Shown piece after piece: positions 42,401 through 64,000 of a DNA stretch of 64,000 bases (positions are counted from its first letter, which is position 1; each line of letters begins with the position of its first letter). The notes below the pieces were generated by a model. The model was not told where the DNA came from. It worked only from the letters and a program-made list of their open reading frames with translations, and did no database searches. Origin of the DNA: Rhea pennata (taxonomy: Eukaryota; Chordata; Aves; Rheiformes; Rheidae); NCBI RefSeq assembly GCF_028389875.1, contig NC_084682.1:6148001-6212000 (forward strand), given 5' to 3'. Position numbers and translations under genes: made by a program.

Positions 42401-43805
42401 GGGGGGAAAAAAAGCCTTCTGCTGATCCCGCGTCCGCAGGGCGGCCGGGACGGACGACGGCGCGGCGTCCCGCATGAAGCACCACGTGCGGCGGGTGCTG
42501 GCCAACCTCAGCGCCGCGATGCCCTGCTTCTCCCTGGGCGGCTCCAAGCTTCCCAAAGTCACAGGTAAAAGCCGGGCTGTCGCCCCCCCTTCCCCCCCCC
42601 CTGTGCCGTTTTGGGGGGAAATCCCGCGTTTCCCGGCAGGGCCGAGCCTGCGAGCACGGTTTCCGCCGGGATCGGGATGCCAGGCCCGCCGTTCTCCTCC
42701 TCCTCCTCCTCCTCCTCCGCAGTTTCCCACCACGACGCAGAAATCCCCTTCAACCCGAGCTTCATCGAGCCGCCGTCCGCCGCGTGGCTCTCGGACAGCT
42801 CCTTCTCCTCCTTCGACACGGACAACGAGGCCCCGGAGTACTCGGTGCCGCCCCGGGAAGGTGATGCGGCGGGTTTCGCTCGCCGGGGTTGCTGTCGCGG
42901 CCGGCTCCGGCGGCCCTGACGCTGGCCCGTCTTCCGCAGGCGTCCCCGTGCTGGCGGGGGCCCAGCTGCAGGACGGGGCGGCCCCCGCCGGCGAGGCGCT
43001 GCCGGACCCGTCGGCCTTCAGCTCCGAGGACGTGTCCCAGCCCTTCGCCATCCCCCGCACCTCCAGCCTGGCCAAGGCCAAGCGGCCCTCCGTCTCCTTC
43101 GCCGAAGGGACCAAATTCGGCCCCCAGGGCCGGGGCGCCGCGGCCGAGACCCCGCCGGACCGGCCGGCCGCCGGCGACAGCCCCGAGCCCCTCGCCCGGG
43201 GGGAGGAAAGCCGCCGGGCCGCCGGGTCGGGGGGCCGCCGGCGCGGGGCCGCCGGCACCAGGCAGGTGGCCCAGAGGGTGGAGGCGCTGGAGGCGGCCGC
43301 CAAAGCCGGGGGCGGCCGGGAGGCGAGGGGCAAGGAGCCGCCCGTCACCACCATCTACGTGACGGTGGGCACGGCCGGGCGGGAGGCCGAGGCCGGCGGC
43401 GAGGGGCCGGTCCAGGCCGTGCTCAAGCGGCTGGGCAGCGCGCAGCGGGCCCGCCGGGCGGCCAAGGAGGAGCCCCCGGCCCGGAGGAGCGCCGAGGGCA
43501 TCCAGAAGCCGCCCCGGCGGGCCCTGGCCCAGCGCAGGGACTCGGCCCCGGGCTCCAAGCAGAGGGAGAGCGGCACCGGCCCCGACCCCGGCGCTGCCGC
43601 CGAGCCGCCCGCCGGCCAACGCCTCCCGGGGACGAGGCGGCCGCAGAGCGCGGCTGCGCCGGAGGGGGCCGGCGCCGAGCCGCCTCCGGGGCTGGAAGAA
43701 GCCGCGGGCCGGGCCGCCCCGGGGGAGGAAGAGCCGAAGTACGAGAACGTGAGCGCCGGCCCGGAGCAGCCGCCGGGCGTCCCCGGGAGCGCGGCCGGCA
43801 CCTGA
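39487..43805 (+). CDS. SCARF1: Scavenger receptor class F member 1 (SREC-I)
   Basis: Eleven coding exons (39487-39590, 40096-40157, 40282-40383, 40476-41001, 41462-41680, 41786-41914, 42003-42106, 42196-42316, 42440-42564, 42723-42860, 42940-43805) give 831 residues, against 830 in human. It is a type I membrane endocytic receptor for modified LDL, apoptotic-cell ligands and heat-shock proteins. A hydrophobic signal peptide (about 1-20) is followed by multiple Cys-rich EGF/laminin-like repeats with CxCxPGWWG-type motifs up to about residue 415. One membrane segment lies at about 422-437, followed by a Cys cluster. The Ser/Pro/Arg-rich cytoplasmic tail holds conserved FAIPRTSSLAKAKRP, SVSFAEGTKF, PVTTIY and C-terminal EPKYENV motifs. 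Introns are mostly 80-160 bases. The very high GC content gives long open frames in other registers, including 638 and 700 codons antisense, which are not genes. Confidence 0.95.
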
Positions 43806-44521
43806 GCCCGCTGCCGCGAGCCGGAGCCTCGCCGGCGCCTCCCGTCCCGCTGCCGAGGGGGCAGTGCTGGCCGGAGCCGGACGTCTTGGAGACGCACCGG
43901 CAAAAAGACACTTCTACCCGTTTTCTGGGGGTCTCACGTTGGGCCCTCCCCGTCCCAGCCCTTTCTCCCTCGCTGAGACGCCGGGTAACGCTGCCGTGAA
44001 GCTGCTCCTGGCCGGCGGGGATTATCCGCGGCGCTCGGCTGGGGAGGGGCGACGGGCTGTCAGCAGCAGCTTCGGCCGAAATTAGTTTTAGCTGCTTATC
44101 CAGAGCACATCTTTAAGCTCCACGTGGACGCGGAGCTGCAGCCACGTAGGAGCGAACGTGGTGGCCGGGCTGCGGGCGTGAGCTGGTGCGTCTCGCGCCC
44201 GCGCCGGCCCCACCGGGGCGAAGCCAGAGCAGAAAAAACGGCATTTCTACGGGGCCCCCGAAGCCTTGCCGTGTCCCCACACCCCCGAGGCGCCGTTCCC
44301 GCGGCTGCGACGCGTCGGAGAGGCGACGAGCGCGATGCAGCCCGCGGGGCTGCTGAACGGGCCCGGCACCACGGCACACGGGCCCAGGACGGGGCGGCAC
44401 GCGCCGTGCCGGTCACCCACGGAGCCGGGGAGGACGTGCAGCATGAACTGGTTTTGGATGTATATAAATAAGCTCTGTGTAGGTCTGTCCTGTTGTTTTA
44501 ACTTGAAAACCCCCAAAAGAA

Positions 44522-44527
44522 AATAAA
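44522..44527 (+). terminator. SCARF1: SCARF1 poly(A) signal
   Basis: A canonical AATAAA about 720 bases after the SCARF1 stop codon, in a local AT-rich island that ends the GC-rich domain. A second AATAAA at 45059-45064 could serve as a distal site. Confidence 0.7.
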
Positions 44528-44529
44528 AA

Positions 44530-46600
44530 TTTTTACTGAAGCCCGCCAGGATTTCAGTCTCCGAGCCCTGCTCTGAATCAAACGCACGAGTCAAAGACCA
44601 GAAATATTCTCGGAAGTGTGGGAACTACCCGCAGCCTTAGGCTTTTTTCATCACTGTCGTTTCCTGGTTCAGGCGAGGTAATTTCTCACCCTCGGTTCGG
44701 CGCGTGAGCGCGCCGTGGCCCTCGGGCCGCCCGAGCCCGCGGCGTGAGCCCGGAGGCGGCGCCAGCGCTGCACGCGCGGAGCCGCGTGTTCGTCCCGCTC
44801 CTGCTCTGACACTGCTGGGCTGCGATTAAGGTCCAGGGGGTTTCATGGAATAGTCGCTGCACGGGGCAGAGCTTTTTTTTTTTTTTTTTCTTTTTTCCCC
44901 TTTGGCTTTCCACCAGGGCTTTCCCGCAAGGCAGCACGCCGGACCCGCGCGCTCCCCCGGGAGCGAGACCTCCGGCTCTGCGACCGCTCGTGCAGCGCTC
45001 CGGCGTTTGGCAGGATCACTGGCTGTTGTGACTATAACGCCAAATAGGCTGTAACACAAATAAAATGCTAATTCTGGCAGGACCTGTGCAGTGGCCTGGA
45101 CAGATCTCTTTGCTCAGGCTAGTTTTTGTTTTGAAGCTATTTTATTGCAGTGGCAGGAACATATCCACATGTTATCTGTAAGCAGCCATTTTTTTTTTTT
45201 TTCCTTTTTTGCTAATCAGCTGGATATTTTCAGCCGGTGAGCAGAGCAGTGTTTTACCAGAAGTGGCTGTCACATGAGCCGGTTCGCCCTGGGTACGGCG
45301 TGCAAAGCGCCGACAACGCTCAGCCTGCCTTTCCGGGCACTAAAACACGCGTCCAGCTTTGAGGCCGCTGCCGTTACAGCAGCCCTCGGCGCTCGCAGGC
45401 TAATCCGCTACGCGGGACGTGTCCCCGGTCCAGCGCGAGGCTCGGGGCAGCAGCTTCGTCCGGCCTTGGGACGGGGAATACAAGCAGCACCTTCCCGGAC
45501 GCCGGCGTCTCCTTGCAGGGGATGCTTTCTGGGTGCATTGCCTGGTTTTAATTCCGGATGCGGGAGGTCCGTGAGCCGGAGTCGACGGGTCGCTGGGCGC
45601 CTGGGGTCCAACCCCGTCGGCACAGCTGTGTCAGCCTCCGCGTTTGGCGGCCCGCTCGAGCCCTGCCCGGAGCGTGGGAGCCTGCCGCGACCCTCCCTGC
45701 CGGCCAGCCGGGAGCTTTAGCCTCGCACCTCTGCTCCCTCCTGGCCCGTTTACATGCGTGTGGTTTTGTGCCAGAGCTGTTCTTCGGTTTCGCTGTTTTT
45801 TTTCTCTCCATGATGTTTACTCATTCCCTGGGTGTATTTATAGACGGCAGCAGATCACCTGATCGCTTCCTTTTTTTTCTTTTTCTTCTTCTTCCAGGGT
45901 AGGAAAACCAAGTGTCTCCTGTGCTCTCCCTATAGAGCAGGCCTGCGTTTCCTCAAGTAACCTCAGAGCCCGCCTCGTGCCCACGCCAGCCCGAATTCAC
46001 GTTGCTTCAGTAGAGCCGCCAGGATTGCTGCAGCCACGGCTCCAGCGGCGGTCTCCGGGGCCCGTGGGCAACGCAAGGCTCCCCGACCTCTGCGCCAACG
46101 TAGCCAAATGGGGGGCGTTTTCCTTGGGATACTTTTTTGTTTGTTTTGGCTTAAAACCCTGTCACTGCAACGCGGCTGTTGCAATGCCTGACCCTTCTCC
46201 CACAGCGGAGGCCGAAGGGTTTCCTTCTCCCGCCCGTCCTAGCCTGCCGCCTTCCCAGTGATGCAAGCGCAGACGCGCGTCCGGCCCCTCGAGAGCGTCC
46301 GCGACGCCCGCCCGCCCGCCGCAAGGATCCTCCTGACCTCTTTCAGCTAATGAAAAAAAAAAAAAATCAGCTGCCACGATTTCATGTGGCCACCTTCCTT
46401 CTACCGCGCGCGGGGGCCCGGGAGCAGCACTGACCCCGCCGGCAGCGCGGGCGTCCACCGAGCAACGCCCGGCTCGCGGCGGGGCCTCTCTGGCAGCAGC
46501 GGGTCCGCGCGCCGGCGGGGAAGAGCCCGGTTTATAGCGAAATCGGGTGCAAATTTCCACCGGCCTTTGCCAAACCAGGACCCGGCCAGAAACTCCGCAA
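44530..46600. other. Intergenic region between SCARF1 and SLC43A2
   Basis: No gene recognised. It contains a poly(T) run at 44873-44889, a second at 45189-45202, an AATAAA at 45059-45064, and a CpG-rich stretch from about 45270 to 45720. The last 300 bases rise in CpG content toward the SLC43A2 promoter. Frames of 70-150 codons seen here resemble no family I know. Confidence 0.55.
44873..44889 (+). repeat. Poly(T) tract, 17 bases
   Basis: An uninterrupted run of 17 T followed by C and six more T. A second run of 14 T lies at 45189-45202. No retroposon body is recognised on the minus strand beside either. Confidence 0.8.
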
Positions 46601-46960
46601 AGCAATGCTTCGGGGGAGGGGCGGGGGGCGAGGGGGCGGGGCCGGGGTGAAGGAGGCGGGGCGGGGTGAGGGGGCGGGGCCGGGGGGCGGGGCCGAGAGG
46701 CGAGGGGCCGGGGGCGGGGCGAGCGGGGCGGGGCCGGGGGGCGAGCGGGGCGGGGCCGGGGGCGCGAGGCCCGGCACGTGCCCCCGCCGGCGGCGCGCGC
46801 CGCCTGGCGCCCCTCGCGGCGGCGGGCGCGCCCATTGGCCAGCGCGGCGGCCAATCAGCGGCGGCTCCTGTTTTCTCCGGAGGGGCGGATAAAAACACCG
46901 GGTGGGACCGCGGCGCGGAGCGGAGCGGAGCGGAGGCGAGCGCGGGCCGGGCGGGCGGGG
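46600..46960 (+). promoter_or_regulatory. SLC43A2: SLC43A2 promoter and non-coding exon 1
   Basis: A dense array of GGGGCGGGGC-type GC boxes (46610-46765) is followed by an inverted CCAAT (46834-46838) and a direct CCAAT (46851-46855) 12 bases apart. A TATA-like ATAAAAA lies at 46889-46895. About 20 bases on, a (CGGAG)n run (46914-46936) marks the probable 5' UTR. A strong GTGAGT donor at 46961 ends the non-coding first exon, which splices to the exon starting at 49048. The order of GC boxes, NF-Y sites, TATA-like box and exon is coherent for one + strand promoter. Confidence 0.75.
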
Positions 46961-46984
46961 GTGAGTCGGCAGCACGGGGCGCTC

Positions 46985-47880
46985 GGGGTGGGGGAGCCGC
47001 GTGCATCGTGGGGCAGAGTGTGGGGACTGCAGGGTGCTTTGGGGGCCTGTGGGGAGGGGAGAGCCGGGTGCACTGGGGGAGGGTCTGTAAGAGGGGGAGC
47101 AGGGTGCATTGAGGAATTGATAGTGGTGATTGCAGGGTGCTTCGGAGGGTCTGTAGGGGGGAGAGCCGGGTGCCCTGGTGGGGTGTGTTGTGGGGAGAGT
47201 GGGGTGGGTTGTGGGGGCTGTTTTGGGGGAGAGGAGGGTGGGCAGGGTGCACTGGATTTTTTTATTTTTTCAGGGTGTGGGGGAGAGTGGGATGTGGAGG
47301 GAGGCTCATAGGTGAGGATTAAGGTGCGTGGTGGGGATTTGTAGCTGGGAAGAGCAGGGTGCACTGAGAGATTGGTTGTGGGGAGAGAGAGGTGCGCTGG
47401 GGGGGCTTTCTAGGGGAAGAGTGGGATGTGAGGGGTTGTGGAGAGGGAATGGGCCACATCTAGGGGAGAGTGGGGTGTGCTGGGGGTTAGTTGACAGGAG
47501 AGCAGGGTGCATGGGGGATCTGCAGAGGGGGCAGGGCGCACTGGGAGCTCTCTGTGGGAAGAGCCTGGTGTGTGATGGAGAACAGGGTGCCTTGGGGGAT
47601 TGCTTGAGGGAAAGTGGGGTGTGTTGGGGGACTGATGGGGGCAGCAGGGTGCATGGGGGGTTGTGGGCAGGGAGCAGGCTGCATTGGGGGATTGTTTGGG
47701 GAGAGATAGCAGGGTGCATGGGGGGGCTGTTTGGGGAGAGCAGGATGTGTGGAGCGATTGATGGGGGAAGAGCAGCCTGCGTGGGGGGGTTTGTGGGTGC
47801 GGAGAGGGGCACGTCGTTGGGGGGTGGTCGTGGGGAGAGCAGGTTGCGCAGCACAGAGGACCCACGCCGAGAGGGACACG
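46985..47880 (+). repeat. G-rich degenerate minisatellite in SLC43A2 intron 1
   Basis: About twenty imperfect copies of a unit of roughly 40-45 bases, with the core GGGGAGAGCAGGGTGCA followed by a run of G and ATTG or TTGTGGG. The array starts just after the first donor and decays near 47880. The + (non-template) strand is G-rich and C-poor throughout. Open frames across it on both strands reflect the repeat and are not genes. Confidence 0.85.
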
Positions 47881-49015
47881 TGGGCCTAGGGAGGGGGCTG
47901 GGAGGGTGAGTATGCGGGTGCACAGGATGGGGAAGAGGAGGCGGCGGAGGAAATGCGTCGCGGGCTGCGCTGGGGGCAGCGGGCCTGCGCGGTGGGTGGG
48001 CGCTGCTGGGGCCGCCGGCTCGCTTCCCTGGTCCCCGTGCTGGCCCTTGTCACCGTGGGCTGGCTCCCTTCTGGGGGGCTGGGCCAGGCCACCCTGGCCC
48101 CTGCCCCACGGTGATGTCCAACCAGCTGATTTCTGCATAGCAACTGATCCAGGCATGCTCTGCACTTAGGGGGTGGAGGGGGAGGAAAAAAAAGTATCCT
48201 GGCATGTCCGAAATGGCTACCTGCCTCCTGATCCTTCTGCACGTGGCGGAGCTCCCCAGAGCAGCCCCCTGGCAGGGGGCAGAGGCCTGCGGCAGAGGCT
48301 GCCCGGCTGCTCCGGGCCGCCAGCCCCCAGGGACAGGTGGAGCTGGAGACAGTTAATCCAGCTGCAGCATCGCGGGGTGGCCGGGGATGCCAGGGTGCTG
48401 AGGGGATGGAGCAGCACGTGTCACCACCTGGGCGGGTGACGAGCGTTAGCGAAAGGGCTCCTTTCCGGACCGTTTGTGGAGTAAATGGTGCGTGTTGGGC
48501 TGTGCTACCGTCTTCACAGCTGCTTTCCAGCACGGGGCCTCGCGGGACGGCTCGATGCAGCGGGTCACTGAGCTGTTGGGTGGGGGGAATATCTCGGTGC
48601 AGGCAGACCCCGGGGCTGCTTCTCTTATCCGGGTCTCTCCCACCGCTCCCGGAGCTGACACGTCGGCTCGGCCCGCTGCTGTGGCACGAACAGCCCCCCG
48701 CCTCGTGCAGGTGGCGGGGAGCGGGCTCCAGGCTGCTGCGACTTGCTGCATTTTCATACCTGTTGCTCGGGAGGTGGAACGGAGTCCTTGAACGCTCCTC
48801 TGCCGCTCAGCGTGCGGGAGGGAGCTCTGAGGGGCTGGGACAAGGGCACTCGTGCTCCCCTGTCCCGTCGGGTAACTTGGCATCCTGGGTTAACTGCAAA
48901 AATAAGTTTTATGCCTGAGCGTGCTTCATTCAGCAGGCAGCCTTGCTCGCTTTCTGATGGGGAGATCTTTTGAAACCCCTTTTTCCGTGCTCTGAGTAGC
49001 ACGTGCTCTATCTGA

Positions 49016-58579
<9,564 letters not shown>

Positions 58580-61500
58580 GTAAGTGAAGGATTATTACGT
58601 GACTCTATTTTATCCCCCACTATTGCTGTAAGCTGGGCTAGCAGGAAAGAATGAAGTGGATCTTTTGCCTGTGGCTTGAGTAGCATGTTTTTTGTGTGTG
58701 CAAATAAAAAAAAGTGTGCTCTTTGAAAGTCTACTCTTTGAAAGACTGAGTATTAGCTTGTTATTCTAAGTTATGGGTTTTTTTTTTTTGTCTATGCCTT
58801 GCTACCTGCATTGCAGGTGAAGGTGAAAAGGAGTGTTTTGGTGTTGGATTCAAACTGTTGTGTGCTTGTACACAAAGTGCTCGGCTATCTGGGACAGGAC
58901 AGGGGCAGTTTGCACATATGTTTGCACTGTATTTAGCTTTCACATAGCAAAGGAAGAACCAGCAGGGCACAAATCCTTAGCAGCTGGGTAGGACCAGCTT
59001 TCTGTAAGTGCTGACTACATGCTGGGTTGTTGATGAGAATGATAACAACCCTGGGATTGCTTGAGGCAGGGGAGAAATAATACAGCCCACATCTCTGTAC
59101 ATGGCTGTGTTGCATCCCTCCCCAGAAGAACGGTTGTGCTTGAGCGCAAAAGCTTCTGCTTTCATAAGGGTGCAAGTCACTTCCAGGTTTTCTTGGAAAT
59201 CCTGAGTTGTTGAATGCACCCAGCTCCATCTGCACAGACCACTTAGATCTGTTGAGTTTGTCCATTGATTGCAAGCATCGGGCAGTGGCTGTCAGCTGGC
59301 TCTGCATTTTGGGTTTCCTGTTGCCTGGAGATAGAAGTGATATCATTCTCCAAGTAGCTGCTTTGTTTTTACCTCATTATCTTGATCCTTGTCAATGTGG
59401 CTGAAGCAGGACTGAGCAGAAAATCTCCCAAAGACAGCCTAGAAGCACTGATGTTTCTTGGGCTGGAGTTGAAAACTTTCTGCATCACCTTGAACTTGCT
59501 GCTGAGTTGAACTTGCTGTTAAAGTTGAACTTTCTGTTAAGGCTGCTTCTGATTTAATGCGAGTTAGGCACTTGCTGAACTCCTGAGACCTAAATTTGGC
59601 AGAGACTGGATTTACAGATCACTGTGTTTACTGCGGTGTTACTGGGGCTGTTGCTTTTACACATTCAAAGCTTTCAGACCTCTGTGCAGATGTTGATCTC
59701 TTGTTCATATGTTATGTCCATTTCTGGAAGCCTTGGCCATAGACCCAAAGAACTGTGAAGTAAGTGTTGTCCTGGCCACACTTCAAATGAAAGTAAGGAA
59801 GAGAGGAGCACATAAGAGCTGCTGTGGGGGAGAGGAGAGGGCTCCCATTATGCTCCTACCAGCATCAGTTATTTTGTGTCTGCGTGATTATTAAGGGGAC
59901 ACAAATTATTTCAAAGCCATCAGAGGTAATGGGAAGGAAGGCAAGGAAATACTGGGTGTGCAGTATTGTAGCTTTTAGCAGAAAAAGAAATAAGCAGAGC
60001 CACCTATTAGTGCCCTCATTAGTGAGCCAGTTCCACAGCACTGCGGATATACAGCTACTGCTGGAAGGTCAAATCTTCCAGGAAAAGATCTAAGCTTTGA
60101 GGAGGTCTGAAGCAAGCAGCAATGCTGTGAGTTTGCACAGGGAGGCCTCAAGTAGAGCCTGTCACCTCCAGGCAATAGTGTGTTTCATGAAGAGCTGAGA
60201 TGGCTTCAGGCCTGGCTTCTTCAATCCAGGTAGATATGTTGCTTGTTGTGCCTCTGAGCAGAGTTGCGCAGAGGTGTTTCAGTACCTGAGGCATGTGAAT
60301 GTGATTTAAAAATAGTCTGAAGTGGGAGGGAAATGCGTCACCTGAATCATTGTGTAGCTGTGACCAAAGACTGTTAAAAGTGAATGTATTTTACCCATTG
60401 GCACCTTATGAGTTTGTTCTTGCATGGTTCTACCTGCAAGTTGGGGAGCCCACAGCTGGTATCTCAAGAGCCATCTTCCATGACTACGTGATCCCTTGTG
60501 GTCTTGGGTCTGCAAGTGCCATGAGTCCCTCCCAGCTCTCTCCATGGGCCATGGAGAGGGAGATGGGGATGGCAGGTCCATGGCTTGCAGGCCTAGGGTA
60601 GTGTGGCTTGCACACATGCTGTGCTCTGTACTGTGCCTTGAAGGTGAAGCTGAAATGTGTCCTGGAAGGGGAGACTCAAAGACCTTTTTAAGGACACTCA
60701 TTGCATATAGCCTCTGAACACTAATTGACTACTTGTGCCAAGCAAGTTTGTTCCGGCTGACACAGGCACTGACCGCTGAGCATGCACGTGTGCACGCAAG
60801 TCAAAGCCAAGGTGACTTCCCTCCCCGCCAGGTGCAAGTGACCTGCAGCACTCCAGGAAATGGATCAAACCCACTGGTGCGTGAGCTGGTCCCGTGCCAC
60901 CCGAGGCTGGTTAGAGTGGCGGCTGCTGCTTAGCAGGATGACCGTGAAGGGAGCCTCTGTAACGCACGGGTCTAGGATGCTGCCCCAGTGCTGTGGCTTG
61001 GGTATCAAAACCTCCTGGGACACTCGTGTCCTGTGAGCAAAGCCTGTTGCAGGGACCTGCAGCTCCTGTGCGAGGGCCAGACAAGAAGATGAACAAGATC
61101 TCCTAGAGAAAGAGCCTGGGAAACTGTACTCTGTGAAGCTTTGCCTCAAGGATTTGGAGCCTTTTTCAGTAACAAGCCCCAGGATCTAATGAAAGCCAAA
61201 GGCTAGCTGCAGGGCCAGAGCAAGCTGCCTTTACTGGGCACCTCATGTTGCAGCTCGGGGAGGAGAGAGCAAGCAAGCGGTGATGTTCCCAGTTCTGGGA
61301 ACAAGGTCAGGCTGTGCCTGTTGTGGAAATGCAGAGGGGAGATTTCTGCCGCGTGACTTGGTCTTAGCCAATGTAAGTGAGGATTTGAAATGGAAACAGA
61401 TCTGTGTTGGTGGCTCTGACAGCAACAGAAGAATCTGGCGCTGGTTCTGCTCCTAAACTATTTCATGAAAAGAAATAAACATGTGTGATAAATTACCACA

Positions 61501-64000
61501 AAGAGCCTTTTATAGATTGTTTTCCTGTCCTGTTTTCCTTTCAAAGAATTACAGCTGCTTTGCTCTTATTCTCCACTACAAACAGCACCCTTTAATTTGC
61601 CAGGGAGGGGAAGCATCTTTGCGTGGGGAATCTTTTCTGCTCAGAAATCTTAGGAATATTTAGGACTCCGTGATCTTGTGTTTGTTGGAGAACAGGAACA
61701 GGATTTTCCGTATGCCTTGGACAAATGAGGCAGTTTGAGGTTTTTCTGGAGAACATAATTTTAGTGCCTGTATAATGTCCAAATATACCTCCTGATAAGG
61801 AAAACAGTTTAGCTTCGATTAAAAACACCATTCTCCAGTTGTCTAGGTCTCAGTCCCTTGGGTTTTTTCTGCAGTTCTCTTGAGCAGTCCTTGCAAGAAG
61901 AGGAAAACTAGATTTGACAATATTACTGTGCTATTGTTAGCTGGTTTAAACAGTTATTTCCTACTGTTTAAGTGTCATAAAGTGTCATTAAAAAACAAAC
62001 AAAAAAAGACAGAGCTAGTTCATGCATGGGTCTTCCTTTTCTCATTTAGCAGAGTGGGGACTGTCTCCAGGAAAAGAATAATCAAAGGTGTTAAACTCGC
62101 TATAGGGCAAAGGAGACAATCATCTGCAAGAGAAAACTAGATGATTTTATCAGAGTTTAGAATGGCATATCTGCAAAAAGGGCTCCAGGAAGAAACTGTT
62201 ACAGCATGGAGAAGTTACATTAGTCAGTGTCTCTTAGACGAGGCATGAACTTAATTAAATGTTGAGTATTATTGACTTTTAAACATCTGGAAGCTTTAGG
62301 AGTTTCTCTCATCTTAAGACTTCTGGAATTGGAAATATCATACCAGTATAGGCAGAAATTACTGGGAGTCCTTTCTGGCCTGTAGGGATAAGACCAAACT
62401 GAGGATCAGACCTTTTTGGTGGTAGAAAAACAAAGCACCTACTTGTTCTGCTTGTTTGTCTCTGTCGTTCGTATTTTTCCAATGTTCGCTGCTGTAAGGA
62501 CAGCTTGAAAAATGGGTTAGTAAATATTGTACATGATTTTAGTAGCTGGTCTTTAGTAGAAACCTCCACAGGCATCACCAATGCTGGCCCTTGCGGTCTG
62601 AGAGATTCTTCTTTGCCGTTTGCCTCCCCTTTGCTCCTTTGGGTGTTCTTAGGCTTTTCCTCCGCAAGTCCTCAGTGGTTGCAGTTGCCTTTTAAGATCT
62701 TATCCAATCCAATGCGTCTCTCCCGCTCAGTTTTTTCTTTCTTCTCTCTTCATTTTTTTTTTTTTTAATTTGGCCACTTGCTTGGTGCCAAATAGTATTT
62801 TAGGAAATCTTGAGCCTTTCTTGGACTTCTGTCCCAATGCAGGCAGAAGCAGATTTGGGGTTTCTCTGAACATGATTGCTCGCTTTCAGGCCTGCTATAA
62901 GCCTCCATTAACCCCTGGTGCAAGAGATTCCACCTGGGAGTTGCTTGTCTGCTATATGAAAAAGGCTTTTTGTGAACTGAGTCTGGGGAAAAGCAGCCTG
63001 AGCCAAGAAGCAGCTGTGTTTGTGGAGCTGTTGCCCTGTGCCAAGCTCCCCAGCAGCAGCTGTTTGTTGTCATTTCTGGGGATAACTTTAGGGTTTGGGC
63101 TATTTGAGATTAAACAAATGCCCTGCCTGGTAATAATGACCAGCCTCTTTGCAACCTGCAGATACCTTATTCTGCAGATACTGTTTTCTGGGATGCATAT
63201 TTAGGCCCTGCCTCCAAAGAGAGATTTTGTGCCTGGTAACAGACCTTTGGATCCTTTGCTGTTTCCTTTCTGCAGCTCCTAAAAGCAGCCTGTTGGCAGC
63301 TCTCCCAGATGCAGGGATCTGGGGATGGGTGTGGGGATCCTTGCTGCAGATGAGCGCAGTGTTTTCTGCTTCAGCCCAGTGTCTGCTTGGGGATCTCCAG
63401 CAGCATCAGGCTCTGCACATCATTGCTGCTGTTCCCTGTCTGGGGTTATCTGAGGACCTGGAGGCTGCACAGAAAGCTCTGCAGTGAGACAGAGGGATGA
63501 TAAACAGCCAGATGGATCCTAGAGTGTTCCTGCATGGGAATAGTTGTGTTGTAAACACACTGATCCTACCGTGACACAAGCCAGATTTGCTTGCCTTAAA
63601 TGCCAGTCCTAGGAAAGATAGACTTGTTTTCCAGCAGTGAAAAGAGAATCTGAAGAGCATTTGCATGCTCAGATTCCATCTGATATTCTTCAGATCATTT
63701 TATTCAACATTTAAGTAGATAAATTGGTGATTATGCCTTCAGTCTTTCTAAGCACCTGTGTCCTGCTTTGAGGCCCTCTGAGGCTGACATGGTACTGATG
63801 GCAAAGTGAATTTGAGGAGGGAGGGAGTGACCTGAAAAAGGAGATGGGAGGAAATCTGTCTGCCTGAAGCTGTGTCTCCTCTTTGACCAGCTTCAGGAGC
63901 ATGGGCTGAGGTCTGTGTAGCCTGTGACTTAATATTCTCCCTGAAATTTCTAGCTTGCATGCCCTCAGGCAGCAATGGAAACTTGTTCTATTCTGGTTAT
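58580..64000 (+). other. SLC43A2: SLC43A2 intron running off the window
   Basis: The sequence after the last recognised exon (ending 58579) has no match I can see to the next conserved SLC43A2 segment, so it is read as intron to the window edge. It contains only short A- or T-rich runs (for example 58773-58787 and 62752-62766). No RNA gene or transposon was recognised. Confidence 0.6.

Noticed and set aside
46401-48165. Several 130-280 codon frames on both strands around SLC43A2 exon 1
   Set aside because: They are translations of the G-rich minisatellite and GC-box array; repeated residues mirror the DNA repeat unit.
58580-64000. Next SLC43A2 coding exon
   Set aside because: Frames here were compared with the expected LPNMFGD continuation and none fits, so no further exon was called.

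Overview
The window is vertebrate nuclear DNA, most likely from a bird and probably a GC-rich microchromosome. The evidence is short GT-AG introns, very GC- and CpG-rich flanks, almost no interspersed repeats apart from one possible CR1 LINE remnant, and protein sequences close to but distinct from the mammalian ones. A crocodilian or turtle cannot be excluded from the sequence alone.

Five protein-coding genes lie head-to-tail on the + strand: TLCD2 (6070-9525), PRPF8 (13118-33143), RILP (33365-38436), SCARF1 (39487-43805) and the 5' part of SLC43A2 (coding from 49085, running off the right edge). This is the same order and relative orientation as the human 17p13.3 block. I reconstructed the coding exons of all five by hand. 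Every junction is GT-AG and every phase closes. PRPF8 gives 2335 codons, the human length. SCARF1 gives 831, RILP 411 and TLCD2 241. The first 161 codons of SLC43A2 are visible.

Region by region: 1-5700 is intergenic DNA with only simple repeats. 5790-6255 is the TLCD2 CpG-island promoter. 10460-12060 is intergenic. 12060-12610 is a C-rich degenerate minisatellite next to the PRPF8 promoter (three CCAAT boxes, a CRE-like site, ETS-like sites). PRPF8 is AT-richer and CpG-poor in its middle but GC-rich at both ends. RILP begins about 120 bp after the PRPF8 poly(A) signal. RILP and SCARF1 form one nearly continuous GC-rich, CpG-rich domain. 44530-46600 is intergenic. 46600-46960 is the SLC43A2 promoter, followed by a G-rich minisatellite of about 0.9 kb in its first intron. 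The remainder is SLC43A2 intron sequence.

The genes are neighbours by conserved synteny and not a pathway. TLCD2 is a membrane-lipid TLC-domain protein, PRPF8 the core U5 snRNP splicing factor, RILP the Rab7 effector on late endosomes and lysosomes, SCARF1 an endocytic scavenger receptor, and SLC43A2 the LAT4 neutral amino-acid transporter.

I found no convincing novel gene system. The most interesting signals are non-coding: four GC-rich minisatellites placed at promoters or first introns with a consistent strand polarity, the very tight PRPF8/RILP junction, a GC switch inside PRPF8, a possible CR1-derived splice acceptor in PRPF8, a CpG island inside the RILP gene, and a Leu/Cys membrane tract in SCARF1 built from one CTG/TGC repeat.
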